A DNA stretch of 64,000 nt from Aureispira sp. CCB-QB1 (GTDB taxonomy: Bacteria; Bacteroidota; Bacteroidia; Chitinophagales; Saprospiraceae). A model generated the notes under the pieces. It did not search any database, was not told the DNA's origin, and saw only the letters and a program-made list of their open reading frames with translations. The DNA lies in the NCBI RefSeq assembly GCF_000724545.1, contig NZ_JHBV01000041.1, positions 364,171 through 428,170 on the forward strand, given 5' to 3'. Below are positions 55,672 through 64,000 of the stretch, piece by piece (position 1 is the stretch's first letter; each line of letters starts with the position of its first letter). The position numbers and the translations under genes are program-made.

Positions 55672-56730
55672 CTATTCAATTACTTTTAATTCTACTCGGC
55701 GATTCATTTGTTCCTGCACAGGATTGCTAGCTCTAGGATGTATCATCTCAGAATTTCCATACCCTTTGTAAGTGAGCCTATCTGGGCTAATTCCATGCTC
55801 AATCAGATAAGCATGCACAACCTTTGCCCGTGCCTCTGATAATTTAAAAGAGGAAGAACTTTGAGGTACAGGTGCTTGGTTGGGTTTGTTTATGTGGCCA
55901 CCTATTTCTATTTTTAAGTTAGAATTATATTTTATAAATGCAACCACTCCTTCTAAAGCTTTTTCAGATGCATTCATCAACAAAGGAGTTCCTCCTTGAA
56001 AATACAAATCATTCAAAGCCATCTTTCCACCAATAATGGCAGGTTCTAGGTTAAAATCTAATTTTGTTGTCGTTTTATGTTTGGTCTTTGCCAACTTAGA
56101 AACAAAGAAATAACCTTTGGTGTATGCTCTTACTTCTACATTCGTTTCCATTTCCACCTGATATTCATAAGCCCCATATTCATCTGTTTCAATGGTATCC
56201 TTTCCAGCTAAAGAATTAAAAATCAGTCGTGTTCTCAATGGCTGGTTGTTAGTAGCATCTACAACCTTTCCTTTGACAACGCAAATAGACGCTTCTTTTT
56301 CTTTAGGCACATATGGGCGCACTACCTCAATCGTTACTCTTCGGTTTAGTGCCCTTCCTGTAGCCGTTCCGTTACTTTTAAGAGGAACATATTCTCCATG
56401 AGAATCTATTTTTAGTTGTAAGGAATCAACACCCATTTCAAAAAAAGCTTTGTAAACAGCATCGGCACGACGATCCGATAAAGCTTGATTCGACTCGTAA
56501 CTTCCTAGCGAATCAGTATGCGCTTGAATCCAAGCTCTTGCTTCTTTATCACTATTAATAGCCTCAGCAGCTTCTTTCAAGGTTGCTCTAAATTTGGGCA
56601 ATATTTTAGCTGATCCTGAATTAAAATAAATAGCTTCAGAATATAATAACAAATACCGTTTTCGCTGGGCGGAAGTAGTAGACAAGTATATAAAAAAAAC
56701 AATTAGGACGAGGGTAAATTTGGCATTCAT
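55672..56730 (-). CDS. protein with two OmpA-type peptidoglycan-binding domains
   Basis: 352 residues. Signal peptide MNAKFTLVLIVFFIYLSTTSA. First OmpA-C domain (~28-145, IQAHTDSLGSYESNQALSDR), a carboxypeptidase-regulatory-like beta sandwich (~150-220, ICVVKGKVVDATNNQPLRTR), then a second OmpA-C domain (~240-352, LSEARAKVVHAYLIEHGI, ending NRRVELKVIE). Two binding domains flanking a sandwich is unusual; the protein may cross-link the outer membrane and wall. It precedes prmC by 3 bp in the same transcript. Confidence 0.9.
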   Translation of the reverse strand: MNAKFTLVLIVFFIYLSTTSAQRKRYLLLYSEAIYFNSGSAKILPKFRATLKEAAEAINSDKEARAWIQAHTDSLGSYESNQALSDRRADAVYKAFFEMGVDSLQLKIDSHGEYVPLKSNGTATGRALNRRVTIEVVRPYVPKEKEASICVVKGKVVDATNNQPLRTRLIFNSLAGKDTIETDEYGAYEYQVEMETNVEVRAYTKGYFFVSKLAKTKHKTTTKLDFNLEPAIIGGKMALNDLYFQGGTPLLMNASEKALEGVVAFIKYNSNLKIEIGGHINKPNQAPVPQSSSSFKLSEARAKVVHAYLIEHGISPDRLTYKGYGNSEMIHPRASNPVQEQMNRRVELKVIE

Positions 56731-57659
56731 AAAGTTCCGTATTTAAATGCGATCAAATCTAATGATTGAATGTTTTGACTTGTTGATATAGAAGTCCACT
56801 AATCCGTAAAACTAAACTTACTGAGCAGAATATAATAAACAAAGCTCAATAGGTTTGTGAACTAAATTAAGAGACTATTGGTTGAGTTATAATTAAGTAA
56901 AAAATTGCCAATTTCAGACCAGTATATTTCGTTTGGTAAGTTTTTGTTCAAACAATATTATTCATTAGCAAATCATACGCATTTTCTAAATTCTGTATAG
57001 CCGCTCGCCTATTTTATTTTAGATGCCAACAGTTTCAGTTTTTTTATACAATTTGCAAAAAACGAAAAATATTTATAATTATATATTAATTAGCTTTCTT
57101 TTAAGGGGTGCTGTGCAGTTGATAATCAACAAATTGCAATGCTATTGCATTTCGTGATATTTTTTTAATTATCAGACTAATATAAATCTACTTTTTTATC
57201 TTTTCGTAAAAAAAATAAAAAAGCAACCACCACACAGTAGCAGTACAACTCACTACTATTAAATATAATGTTGTAAAATAAGTGATTTTTGTCAAAAAAT
57301 ATAAAATGCACAAACTAATTCGTTATAATTGCAAGTCTATAAAATTAATACATCATGCTTTTTTTCGTTTTTTTATACGAAACAAAAAAAGCATCTTTGC
57401 ATCATTTTGATTATCAGCTTTTTAAAGCAGCAAACAATAAAAGCATACTTTCTTAATAGTCAAACGAATGCAATTTTTCCATGAAGTAATGTAAAGTAAC
57501 GATTACCACAAATCGATTTTATGAGAAGCAAGCAGTTCTAATATTTTCCTTGATTAAAAAAGCGAAAATACGCATTCATAAACTTCTTGCTAGATACATG
57601 ACTCGGTTTGTATTTAATCTTTAAATATTTAATTAAAATCACAATCTGACCACAATATT
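56731..57659. other. 929-bp intergenic region upstream of prfB
   Basis: Divergent region between the OmpA-type gene (minus) and prfB (plus). It holds a decayed MITE-like element (57119-57230), a hairpin of A/T-rich arms (57355-57365 with 57384-57394), and a short repeat-like segment (about 57229-57260). No gene is supported. It should contain both promoters. Confidence 0.5.
57119..57230 (+). repeat. decayed MITE-like element, copy D
   Basis: TTGATAATCAACAAATTGCA..., AATTATCAGACTAATATAAAT, CTTTTTTATCTTTTCGTAAA align with the same segments of copies B and C. The left terminal repeat is missing and the right end has diverged. Confidence 0.65.
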
Positions 57660-58746
57660 ATGACAATTGATCAATTAAAAGAACTTCAAAGCCAGCTGGG
57701 CATATTAGGGAGGTATCTTTGACGTCGATAACCGACGCATGCAAATTAATGAAGAAAAACAACATACTTATGACCCTGATTTTTGGTCAGATCCCAAACG
57801 AGCCGAAAGTATTTTAAAAAGCATTAGCGAAAAAGAATTTTGGCTAAAAAAATACGATGCAGCCGCTACTGCTTTAGGTGATTTAGAAGTTTTGCAAGAG
57901 TTTTATGAAGCTGGAGATGTTGCCTTAGAAGAGGTAGAGAATCAATACTCAGCTACTCAAAAAATCTTGGATGATTTAGAATTCACGTCTACACTTAGTG
58001 AGCCTGAAGATATGCTGAGTTGTATGGTGAAAATTAACGCTGGAGCTGGTGGTACAGAAAGTTGCGATTGGGCTGAAATGCTCTTGCGAATGTATACAAT
58101 GTGGGCTGAAAAATCAGGACACAAAGTAAAACAATTGGATTATCAAGCGGGAGATGTAGCTGGTATCAAGACCGCTACCTTAGAAATTACAGGAGAGCAC
58201 ACTTATGGTATTTTAAAAGGAGAAAATGGGGTTCATCGCTTGGTTCGCCCTAGTCCATTTAATGCCCAAGGAAAACGACAAACTTCTTTTGCTTCTGTAT
58301 TTGTCTATCCTATGGTCGATGATAGCATCGAAATAGAAGTCAATCCTGCTGATATAGAATGGGATACATTTAGAGCAAGTGGTGCGGGAGGACAGCATGT
58401 TAACAAAACTGAATCTGCTGTTCGTTTGCGACACTTACCTTCTGGGTTGGTTGTCGAATGTCAAGAGCAACGTTCTCAACACAAAAATCGAGAAAAAGCA
58501 ATGAAGATGCTAAAATCTGAGTTGTACCAGTTGGAAATTGAGAAACAAAATGCAGCTAAAGCAGAAATTGAAGGGGGCAAGATGAAAATCGAATGGGGTT
58601 CTCAAATTCGTTCTTACGTTTTGGACGATAAACGGATCAAAGATCATCGCTCCAACCATCAAACTCACAATGTCAAACGTGTATTGGATGGCGACATTGA
58701 TGATTTTTTAAAAGCCACACTTATGGCTTTGAAAAATATGTTGTAA
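57660..58746 (+). CDS. prfB: peptide chain release factor 2 with programmed +1 frameshift
   Basis: Recognises UGA and UAA stop codons. Translation starts at ATG 57660; after 20 codons it meets TGA at 57720-57722 in the context GGGAGG TAT CTT TGAC, the classic Shine-Dalgarno-like stimulator plus slippery CTT. A +1 slip resumes at GAC (57721) and continues in frame to 58746, giving a protein of about 361 residues. Domains: helical N-domain, then the RF-1 core with GTGGTES-like '[10 protein letters not shown]' and the GGQ loop (GAGGQHVNK). Autoregulated because RF2 shortage favours the frameshift. Confidence 0.97.
57708..57723 (+). promoter_or_regulatory. prfB programmed frameshift site
   Basis: GGGAGG (57708-57713) three codons before the slippery CTT (57717-57719) and in-frame TGA (57720-57722) followed by C. 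This is the established RF2 autoregulation site. Confidence 0.95.
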
Positions 58747-58750
58747 AAAA

Positions 58751-58783
58751 AATACCAATTTGAACCTTTCTCAAATTGGTATT
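58751..58783. terminator. bidirectional intrinsic terminator
   Basis: 13-bp perfect stem AATACCAATTTGA / TCAAATTGGTATT with a 7-nt loop, A-rich before and T-rich after, between convergent prfB (plus) and the DUF3857 protein (minus). Confidence 0.85.
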
Positions 58784-58815
58784 TTTAATTTCACGACCTT
58801 ACATCTTTTCGTTTT

Positions 58816-61002
58816 TTACGAGCGCTTTTTCTTTAACAAAATTTCTTTGGTCAAAAATTCACCTCCTGGAATCAAAAAGGCTTTCATCATGTCCCAGTTT
58901 TTGGCAGGCTCATAATTATTTTTATAATATTTATTAAACGTAATAGTTAGAATATTTCCATTAAGACTAGCCGAAGATTTTAGACTGCCTGTTTCGTTGT
59001 CAATATTATTTGTAAAATTATCCAACCCCTTCACTTCGTATCCTTCTGGTATCGTAATCTCGATTTCATACTCATATCCTCTAGGGTAATTCATGTGAAT
59101 ATCAACTGTTCGTTCCATCTCATCTTCCGCCAAAATAAGCTGTCCACCAACCAAACGCCCTGCTTTGATAACATAATTTGGTCCTACTTTTTTGACCAAA
59201 TCCGACAACTCACAATCAAATGTGTACTCCAAACTCTTCTCATCAATCGTATTGGCTGTTGTCAAGCCCTCATAAGCAATTAATTCTGTATTCCCCTCTC
59301 CTAAGTCAAAATGTGATTGAGCAATCGCTTCCATTGCTTCGTCTCTTTCTTCTTTTTGAGCTTGTATAAAGTTTTTCATCTCTGAGCTCTTATCCTTAGA
59401 AGGATGTCCCCACAGTTTGGTTTTGTACAACTTATTCTCATTCCAAATCATATCCATCCAATCAACAACATCGTACTGGTAACTTTCGATATGGTGCCCC
59501 GTGTGAATTGCCTTAGAATTTGCTCTTAGCACCATCATATCATCTTCCTTAAAATGCACTTTGGTTTCGTGCCTACTAATGTTAGACTTATAATCTGAAG
59601 CGGGCAACAACGCCTTTTTAGTTGTCAACTTACGCCCTCTTGTATTTTCTGCCTCTACGACATACCCTTCTGCATTTTCAATTTGAAAGGGAAAATGGTT
59701 AAAACGCGTGTAAGGATTAGGTCTATAAAAATAAATGTTAGAATCATCCAATTTGGCTCGAATCAGATAATCCGTCTGGTTTTTATTAATAACATCCTCA
59801 ATACGACCAGATTGACGTCCTACAACGACCACAATATCATAAGGAATTTTTAGTTTCTTTAGGGCATAAATAATATGTCCCGTAAACTCAATATTTGAAA
59901 GCTTTCGAAAGCTATTGGCATTCCCATAATAACGATCGTACACATAGTGCTTGTTGGTAAAATGATGACGCATATAATAGTACAGTTCCTCCAATGTCTT
60001 AGTCTTCGAAATTTCTTCTTTTTTATATTTTCGTCTCAAATAGCCTTTAAAAGCAGCATACTCATTAAAAGCACTTCTACTTTTTTCATAATAATCTCTA
60101 TACGTATCAATAATATCCTCTGATTTTAGTGAAGACGTGTGTAAAGCTCCTCCCTTTGTTCTTCGAAGGGCTAAGTTATCTTTGGAATAGCCAACATACA
60201 TTCGAATATAAGGCCCTGTCTGATAATAATAGTTCCATCTTGTCGAATTGATTTTTTCTACATTTTCCTTATGAATAGAAAATTCAAAACAGTTATCATT
60301 AATCGTCTTTTCAGACAAATTAATTTCGTGTTTGCCAGATGTAAACTGAACATCCCAGTCTCGATCAGTCGTTACAGAGTAATTAAAATCTTTGATTGGA
60401 TAAGCTCGATTTAGAGTAAACTCATCAATAACACCATAGAAAAAAGAAGTCGCCAAATCATGCGTATACAAAGCATAGTCCAAAATATCACCTACTTCTA
60501 GATTTGGTACCGCAACTTTTCGTTTACCATTGTCATCTTCAATAATTTCTTTGTTATCAACAATGATTTCTTTACCATTAGGCTTAATAATCTTGATGTT
60601 CATGAACTCCTTATCCCTAGTCTCGTCATACATATTGTATCCTCCATGGGCACCACTAACATAATACACTTCAGAAAAGTTTTCCAAAGCAGCTTCATCC
60701 AAAATCTTAACCCGATAATGTGAAATATAAGATACGTGCAGTCTGGCACTAGCAACATAAGCAACCGCTTTGACAAAACGAATCTCATACTTTCGTTCGT
60801 AACGCAAAAAAACAGCCGATTGATTGTTCCAATCTTCAGGATATTCTTCCTCCGCTTTGTTATAAGCATGCTGCTCCCAACAATATTCTTGCACATTTTC
60901 TTGGGTATAGTCCTCAAGGAGTATACTAGAAACATCCTTTTGTGCTAATACATTAGCAGTGAACAATAAACAACTAACGCAAGCTAAAATTATTAATCTC
61001 AT
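58816..61002 (-). CDS. DUF3857 protein with degenerate transglutaminase core
   Basis: 728 residues. Signal peptide MRLIILACVSCLLFTANVLA. The DUF3857-like N-terminal region (~30-300) is followed by a transglutaminase-like region (~320-450), where NIEFTGHIIYALKKLKI replaces the Cys-bearing segment of active members (compare GDCKGMANLMKEML in the neighbour). The catalytic Cys and the aligned His are absent, so it is probably a non-catalytic partner. C-terminal beta domain to 728. Sits 15 bp downstream of the second DUF3857 gene in the same transcript. Confidence 0.82.
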   Translation of the reverse strand: MRLIILACVSCLLFTANVLAQKDVSSILLEDYTQENVQEYCWEQHAYNKAEEEYPEDWNNQSAVFLRYERKYEIRFVKAVAYVASARLHVSYISHYRVKILDEAALENFSEVYYVSGAHGGYNMYDETRDKEFMNIKIIKPNGKEIIVDNKEIIEDDNGKRKVAVPNLEVGDILDYALYTHDLATSFFYGVIDEFTLNRAYPIKDFNYSVTTDRDWDVQFTSGKHEINLSEKTINDNCFEFSIHKENVEKINSTRWNYYYQTGPYIRMYVGYSKDNLALRRTKGGALHTSSLKSEDIIDTYRDYYEKSRSAFNEYAAFKGYLRRKYKKEEISKTKTLEELYYYMRHHFTNKHYVYDRYYGNANSFRKLSNIEFTGHIIYALKKLKIPYDIVVVVGRQSGRIEDVINKNQTDYLIRAKLDDSNIYFYRPNPYTRFNHFPFQIENAEGYVVEAENTRGRKLTTKKALLPASDYKSNISRHETKVHFKEDDMMVLRANSKAIHTGHHIESYQYDVVDWMDMIWNENKLYKTKLWGHPSKDKSSEMKNFIQAQKEERDEAMEAIAQSHFDLGEGNTELIAYEGLTTANTIDEKSLEYTFDCELSDLVKKVGPNYVIKAGRLVGGQLILAEDEMERTVDIHMNYPRGYEYEIEITIPEGYEVKGLDNFTNNIDNETGSLKSSASLNGNILTITFNKYYKNNYEPAKNWDMMKAFLIPGGEFLTKEILLKKKRS

Positions 61003-61017
61003 GGGTAAAATCTATTT

Positions 61018-62907
61018 CTATTTTTTTATCAAAACAATTGGTTCATCATAAGCTGCTTTTAACGATTGAATCGCTTTATTCCAAGCTGCTATGTTTTCTT
61101 TCTTAACTTCTGAATTGGGAATTTGGATTTGTACAGAGTAGAGGACTTTTGCTCCTTCCAATTTATAGTCCAAATCAAATTGAAAATCTTCGTTTTCAAC
61201 CACAAACGACTCGGGCACACTTTCTAGCTCATATCCTTCTGGCAGTTGGAATTCGATTCGGACATGGTCATTGTGTTTATGAGACATCCAAAGAGGAAAT
61301 TGGCGATCTTCACCTAAGTCATAATGCTCAAAAATACGATATGGATCTAAATATAGGTAAACCTCATTATCAAAGGTACTAACTTTATTTTTAATTATAA
61401 TATCTCCTCCCAAGATCAATTCATCCATTGAACGATCCATAGAGGGCACTTTCATATTTTCGATGGTAATAAACTTATCAAACAAAGCTAAATAACGTTT
61501 TAAAGATTCCTCTTTTTCATCTGTTCTTGTTTGATTGTACAAATACATTATCCTAGACATTGCCTCTCCTTTTTCACTTATTTGTACCGATCCAACCAAA
61601 GCATTATCAGCATTCATACTAAGTTTTAATTGATAATCTCTAGTATTTCTATGGTGCTCCTGTGTTGGGATTTTGCTTCTTATAAACGAAGTACCATCTT
61701 CAATTAAAACCTCTTGGTTTTGGATTCGTTCAGCATACGCCCCTAAAAGAGTGTATTTTTCTGTCCCGTCCAAATAGATAAAATCATCCCCTTGTTTTAC
61801 AGCACAAATCATATGATTATCAGAAGCAAGACAGGGCGTAGAATAATTGGTCGCCACAGACTTTGTTCCCAACCAAACCAATCGAGCATCGAAGCCTGCT
61901 AATTTGAGCATTTCCTTCATCAAATTTGCCATTCCCTTACAATCCCCATATCGGTTAAAGAACACCGTTTGGCAGTTTTCGGGTTGGTACCCTGCAATTC
62001 CATCTTCAAAAGCAATGTAACGAATGTTGTCTTGTACCCAATAAAATATGTTCTTAATTTTTTCTTCATCCGAACCAGCAGAAGCCGTTAATTCCTCGAC
62101 AATTTCCTTCAACTCTTCTGGCTTATTTTCTACCTCTGCCACCAACTTTGCATACCAAGCATACAAAGCATCGAGCGAATTAAAAAATTCTTCACTAATA
62201 TCATTGTCTTTGTAAGTTTTGGGTAAGATCAAAACATGTGGATAAATATAACTTGCCCCTGGCAAGCTCTCTTCGTCCGAGAATCCGTCTAAATTCTCAA
62301 TAGAATATTCAATTTCTAAATTGTTGCCTTTCTCGTTTTCCGTTTTATGCACCGTATAACCATCAAAATTAACGGGCACCAAATCAACATCAAAAGCCTT
62401 GGGAATTGTAAATTTTATAGTGCGTTGTAAAGCGCTTTGGGGCGAAGTCAAATATACTTTGGTCAAGTACTTAATGTCTTTGTAAGTCTTTTCGGTTTTT
62501 ATAGAGCGAGTCAAGCCTTTTTGACGCAAACTATAATTGGCATATTGCATTCGAATGTCGGAGTGAAAAATATCATTAGACTGATAATAATCGTCATTTA
62601 CAAAGGCACTCGTCTCAAACTTATCTACGGTAGAATAATCATCATAATGAACTACATAGCTAAACTTTTGATTGCCTTTTAAACTTAAAAATTCTTCTGA
62701 TCGTTCTTCTACAACAACTAAATCCTTTGTCTTCTTGTCTTTCTTGAATTTAAAATGAATCACCGATTCTGTTAAAATAAGACCTTCTTCTGGGAAAATA
62801 GTCGCTGCTTTTTCCATTAAGGCAGAAGATTCTTGAGCGATTATTGAGAGTGGTAAGCATAAGTAGAGGAAAAAATAAATCCTCCATTTCAAATTTTGCA
62901 TTTTCAT
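61018..62907 (-). CDS. DUF3857/transglutaminase protein
   Basis: 629 residues (start at MKMQNLKWRI, with MQNLKW as an alternative two codons in). Signal peptide ends near SIIAQ. DUF3857 beta region (~30-230), then a transglutaminase core with Cys323 (YGDCKGMANLMKEM), His365 (SDNHMICAV) and Asp380 (YLDGTEKY): the complete triad. C-terminal beta domain (~510-629). Envelope protein. Upstream gene of a two-gene unit with the inactive paralogue. Confidence 0.92.
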   Translation of the reverse strand: MKMQNLKWRIYFFLYLCLPLSIIAQESSALMEKAATIFPEEGLILTESVIHFKFKKDKKTKDLVVVEERSEEFLSLKGNQKFSYVVHYDDYSTVDKFETSAFVNDDYYQSNDIFHSDIRMQYANYSLRQKGLTRSIKTEKTYKDIKYLTKVYLTSPQSALQRTIKFTIPKAFDVDLVPVNFDGYTVHKTENEKGNNLEIEYSIENLDGFSDEESLPGASYIYPHVLILPKTYKDNDISEEFFNSLDALYAWYAKLVAEVENKPEELKEIVEELTASAGSDEEKIKNIFYWVQDNIRYIAFEDGIAGYQPENCQTVFFNRYGDCKGMANLMKEMLKLAGFDARLVWLGTKSVATNYSTPCLASDNHMICAVKQGDDFIYLDGTEKYTLLGAYAERIQNQEVLIEDGTSFIRSKIPTQEHHRNTRDYQLKLSMNADNALVGSVQISEKGEAMSRIMYLYNQTRTDEKEESLKRYLALFDKFITIENMKVPSMDRSMDELILGGDIIIKNKVSTFDNEVYLYLDPYRIFEHYDLGEDRQFPLWMSHKHNDHVRIEFQLPEGYELESVPESFVVENEDFQFDLDYKLEGAKVLYSVQIQIPNSEVKKENIAAWNKAIQSLKAAYDEPIVLIKK

Positions 62908-63277
62908 GATTTAGTAGTTCTGTTTTGAGTAAAAATAATGAAAACTTTCCGTTTTCATCAAATTATATGGTTTATCCAACAAATAAATATTTTTTTTGTT
63001 CCAATCGAATGGTTTTATTTCTCGATAAAACCAAGTCGTCGTTTTCGTTTTTTTTTAAAAAAAACTGTGTAATTTCCAAAAACACCTAACTACAAACCAA
63101 CTATACATTACAAAAATAAAATTTAATAAAAAACAGGTCATTCAGTGAACTTTTTACTTCTCTTTGTTGTTATAGGAATCATAGAAGCTAATTTTTTAAA
63201 ATAGCTTTTCCTAAATCTATAGTATAAAAAAGCAATTCATTTGACCTAAATGAATTGCTTTTTTAGTTTTAATAAAT
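62908..63277. other. 370-bp divergent intergenic region
   Basis: Between the DUF3857 gene (minus) and the Crp/Fnr gene (plus). A/T-rich. The only notable structure is the terminator-like hairpin at 63226-63264. Confidence 0.5.
63226..63268 (+). terminator. terminator-like hairpin immediately upstream of a Crp/Fnr gene
   Basis: 15-bp stem (63226-63240 with 63250-63264), 9-nt loop, followed by T-rich sequence, ending 10 bp before the ATG at 63278. In this position it may act as an attenuator in the leader of the Crp/Fnr gene rather than as an ordinary terminator. Confidence 0.6.
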
Positions 63278-63859
63278 ATGTCCATGCCCAACACCAAAAA
63301 ACTCTCTGATTTTTTCTCAACCAACTACCCATTAAACCGAGAGGGCATAGAAGAAACGATTGCAGCTTTCGAACTTAGAACGATTCCTAAACATAAAATT
63401 TTGCTGCAAGAAGGAACGCAAGAACAAACATTGCGATTCCTTAACAAAGGTACCATTCGAGAGTTTTATATTGGCAAACACAAAGAAACAAACATCAACT
63501 TTTTTACTCGCCCTCAATTCATCACTGATTTCTCTTCTTTCATCCATGGCAGTACAACTAAAAGGAATCAAGAAAGTTTGAGTAAATTAGAAGTTTTAGT
63601 TTTGGGCAAAGAAACTTTTACGAACTTACTAAGAAAACACAGCTGTGGACGCTCTTTTATTGAAGCAGCTTTTTTGAAAATCTTGCAACATCAAGAATTG
63701 CTAGAATATAACCGTATTACCAAACCACCAGAGGAACTTTATGAAAATCTACAGCAACAACGCTCCGATTGGCTGCAAAAAATTCCTCAGTACCATATTG
63801 CGTCCTATTTAGGTGTTACACCAGAAACATTGAGTCGAATTAGAAAACGAATTTCTTGA
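63278..63859 (+). CDS. Crp/Fnr family transcriptional regulator
   Basis: 193 residues. N-terminal cNMP-like beta barrel (~20-115, KHKILLQEGTQEQTLRFLNK) and a C-terminal HTH (YHIASYLGVTPETLSRIRKR). Same short architecture as the regulator at 8759-9343. Its leader carries the hairpin at 63226-63264. Targets unknown; the DUF3857 genes diverge from it and are one candidate. The last 141 bp of the window after it hold no visible gene. Confidence 0.88.
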   Translation: MSMPNTKKLSDFFSTNYPLNREGIEETIAAFELRTIPKHKILLQEGTQEQTLRFLNKGTIREFYIGKHKETNINFFTRPQFITDFSSFIHGSTTKRNQESLSKLEVLVLGKETFTNLLRKHSCGRSFIEAAFLKILQHQELLEYNRITKPPEELYENLQQQRSDWLQKIPQYHIASYLGVTPETLSRIRKRIS

Positions 63860-64000
63860 TCTGAATCAATGAACTAAACGTAGAATTTGAGTCTATTTGT
63901 GATGAGCATTACTTATTTAACTCAAGTTACGCAAAGATTAAAGAAATTAAGTTATAAAGTTTAACTTTATAGAATGGAAGATAAATTAGACTTATACACA

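Noticed and set aside
57660..57722. Short frame ending at TGA, suggesting a broken prfB
   Set aside because: The TGA sits in the exact RF2 programmed frameshift context, so it is regulation, not a pseudogene.
1..64000. tRNA, rRNA, prophage or integrative element
   Set aside because: No tRNA-like clover arms, rRNA sequence, integrase, phage structural gene or attachment repeats were recognised by reading; a tRNA scan would settle the tRNA question.

Overview
The window is AT-rich DNA from a member of the Bacteroidota. The evidence is two secreted proteins ending in type IX secretion (T9SS) sorting domains, many lipoproteins and DUF3857/transglutaminase-like proteins, short Crp/Fnr-type regulators, an OstA-like envelope protein with a long Ser/Lys-rich tail, and prfB with its autoregulatory frameshift. 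Long intergenic gaps, repeat-rich adhesins, a calpain-type protease and a CHAT protein fit a large-genome marine gliding lineage of the Saprospiria (Aureispira-like). That lineage assignment is inference, not proof. No rRNA, tRNA, CRISPR array or prophage was seen.

Left part (1-27 kb). A ureide-degradation block (uraH, uraD, allantoicase, minus strand) is followed by a peptidoglycan-binding-domain protein, a DUF5691-like protein and obg. Next comes a minus-strand chain of two YD-repeat-like lipoproteins and a Crp/Fnr regulator, each overlapping the next by 8 nt, and then a carboxymuconolactone-decarboxylase-type gene. Three tandem four-helix membrane paralogues precede a tightly packed set of an OstA-like protein, a PAS histidine kinase and a response regulator fused to cNMP-binding and Crp HTH domains, followed by hpt. 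After these lie an Rpn/PD-(D/E)XK 'transposase'-like nuclease with a 24-bp tandem repeat, an alpha/beta-hydrolase lipoprotein, rlmI, an FAD monooxygenase and an acyl-CoA thioesterase.

Middle part (27.5-42.6 kb). This is the most distinctive region: eight genes, all on the plus strand, ending in a strong hairpin. In order they are a YqiJ/NfeD-like OB-fold membrane protein; a small SPFH protein whose C-terminus looks like the tail of that OB-fold protein; a 709-aa YqiK-type flotillin; an exported protein with a DUF2723-like motif; a 913-aa calpain-family cysteine protease with an intact Cys/His/Asn triad; a small exported protein; a 1656-aa DUF3686/AAA+ 'DNA repair ATPase'-type protein; and a small DUF5362-like membrane protein. 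I infer a membrane-microdomain-organised AAA+/protease stress or remodelling system.

Right part (42.6-64 kb). A HAD-fold protein converges on a T9SS-secreted adhesin containing four near-identical 282-bp repeats. There follow a lipoprotein, an exported thioredoxin, a membrane-anchored TPR-CHAT protein, a transglutaminase, a T9SS-secreted M14 carboxypeptidase, prmC next to a double-OmpA protein, prfB, two DUF3857 proteins (one apparently catalytically dead), and a second Crp/Fnr regulator. PrmC (release-factor methylase) and PrfB (its substrate) lie within 4 kb of each other. Three copies of a ~144-bp nested-palindrome MITE-like element, one decayed copy and a second short intergenic repeat family are scattered in the gaps.
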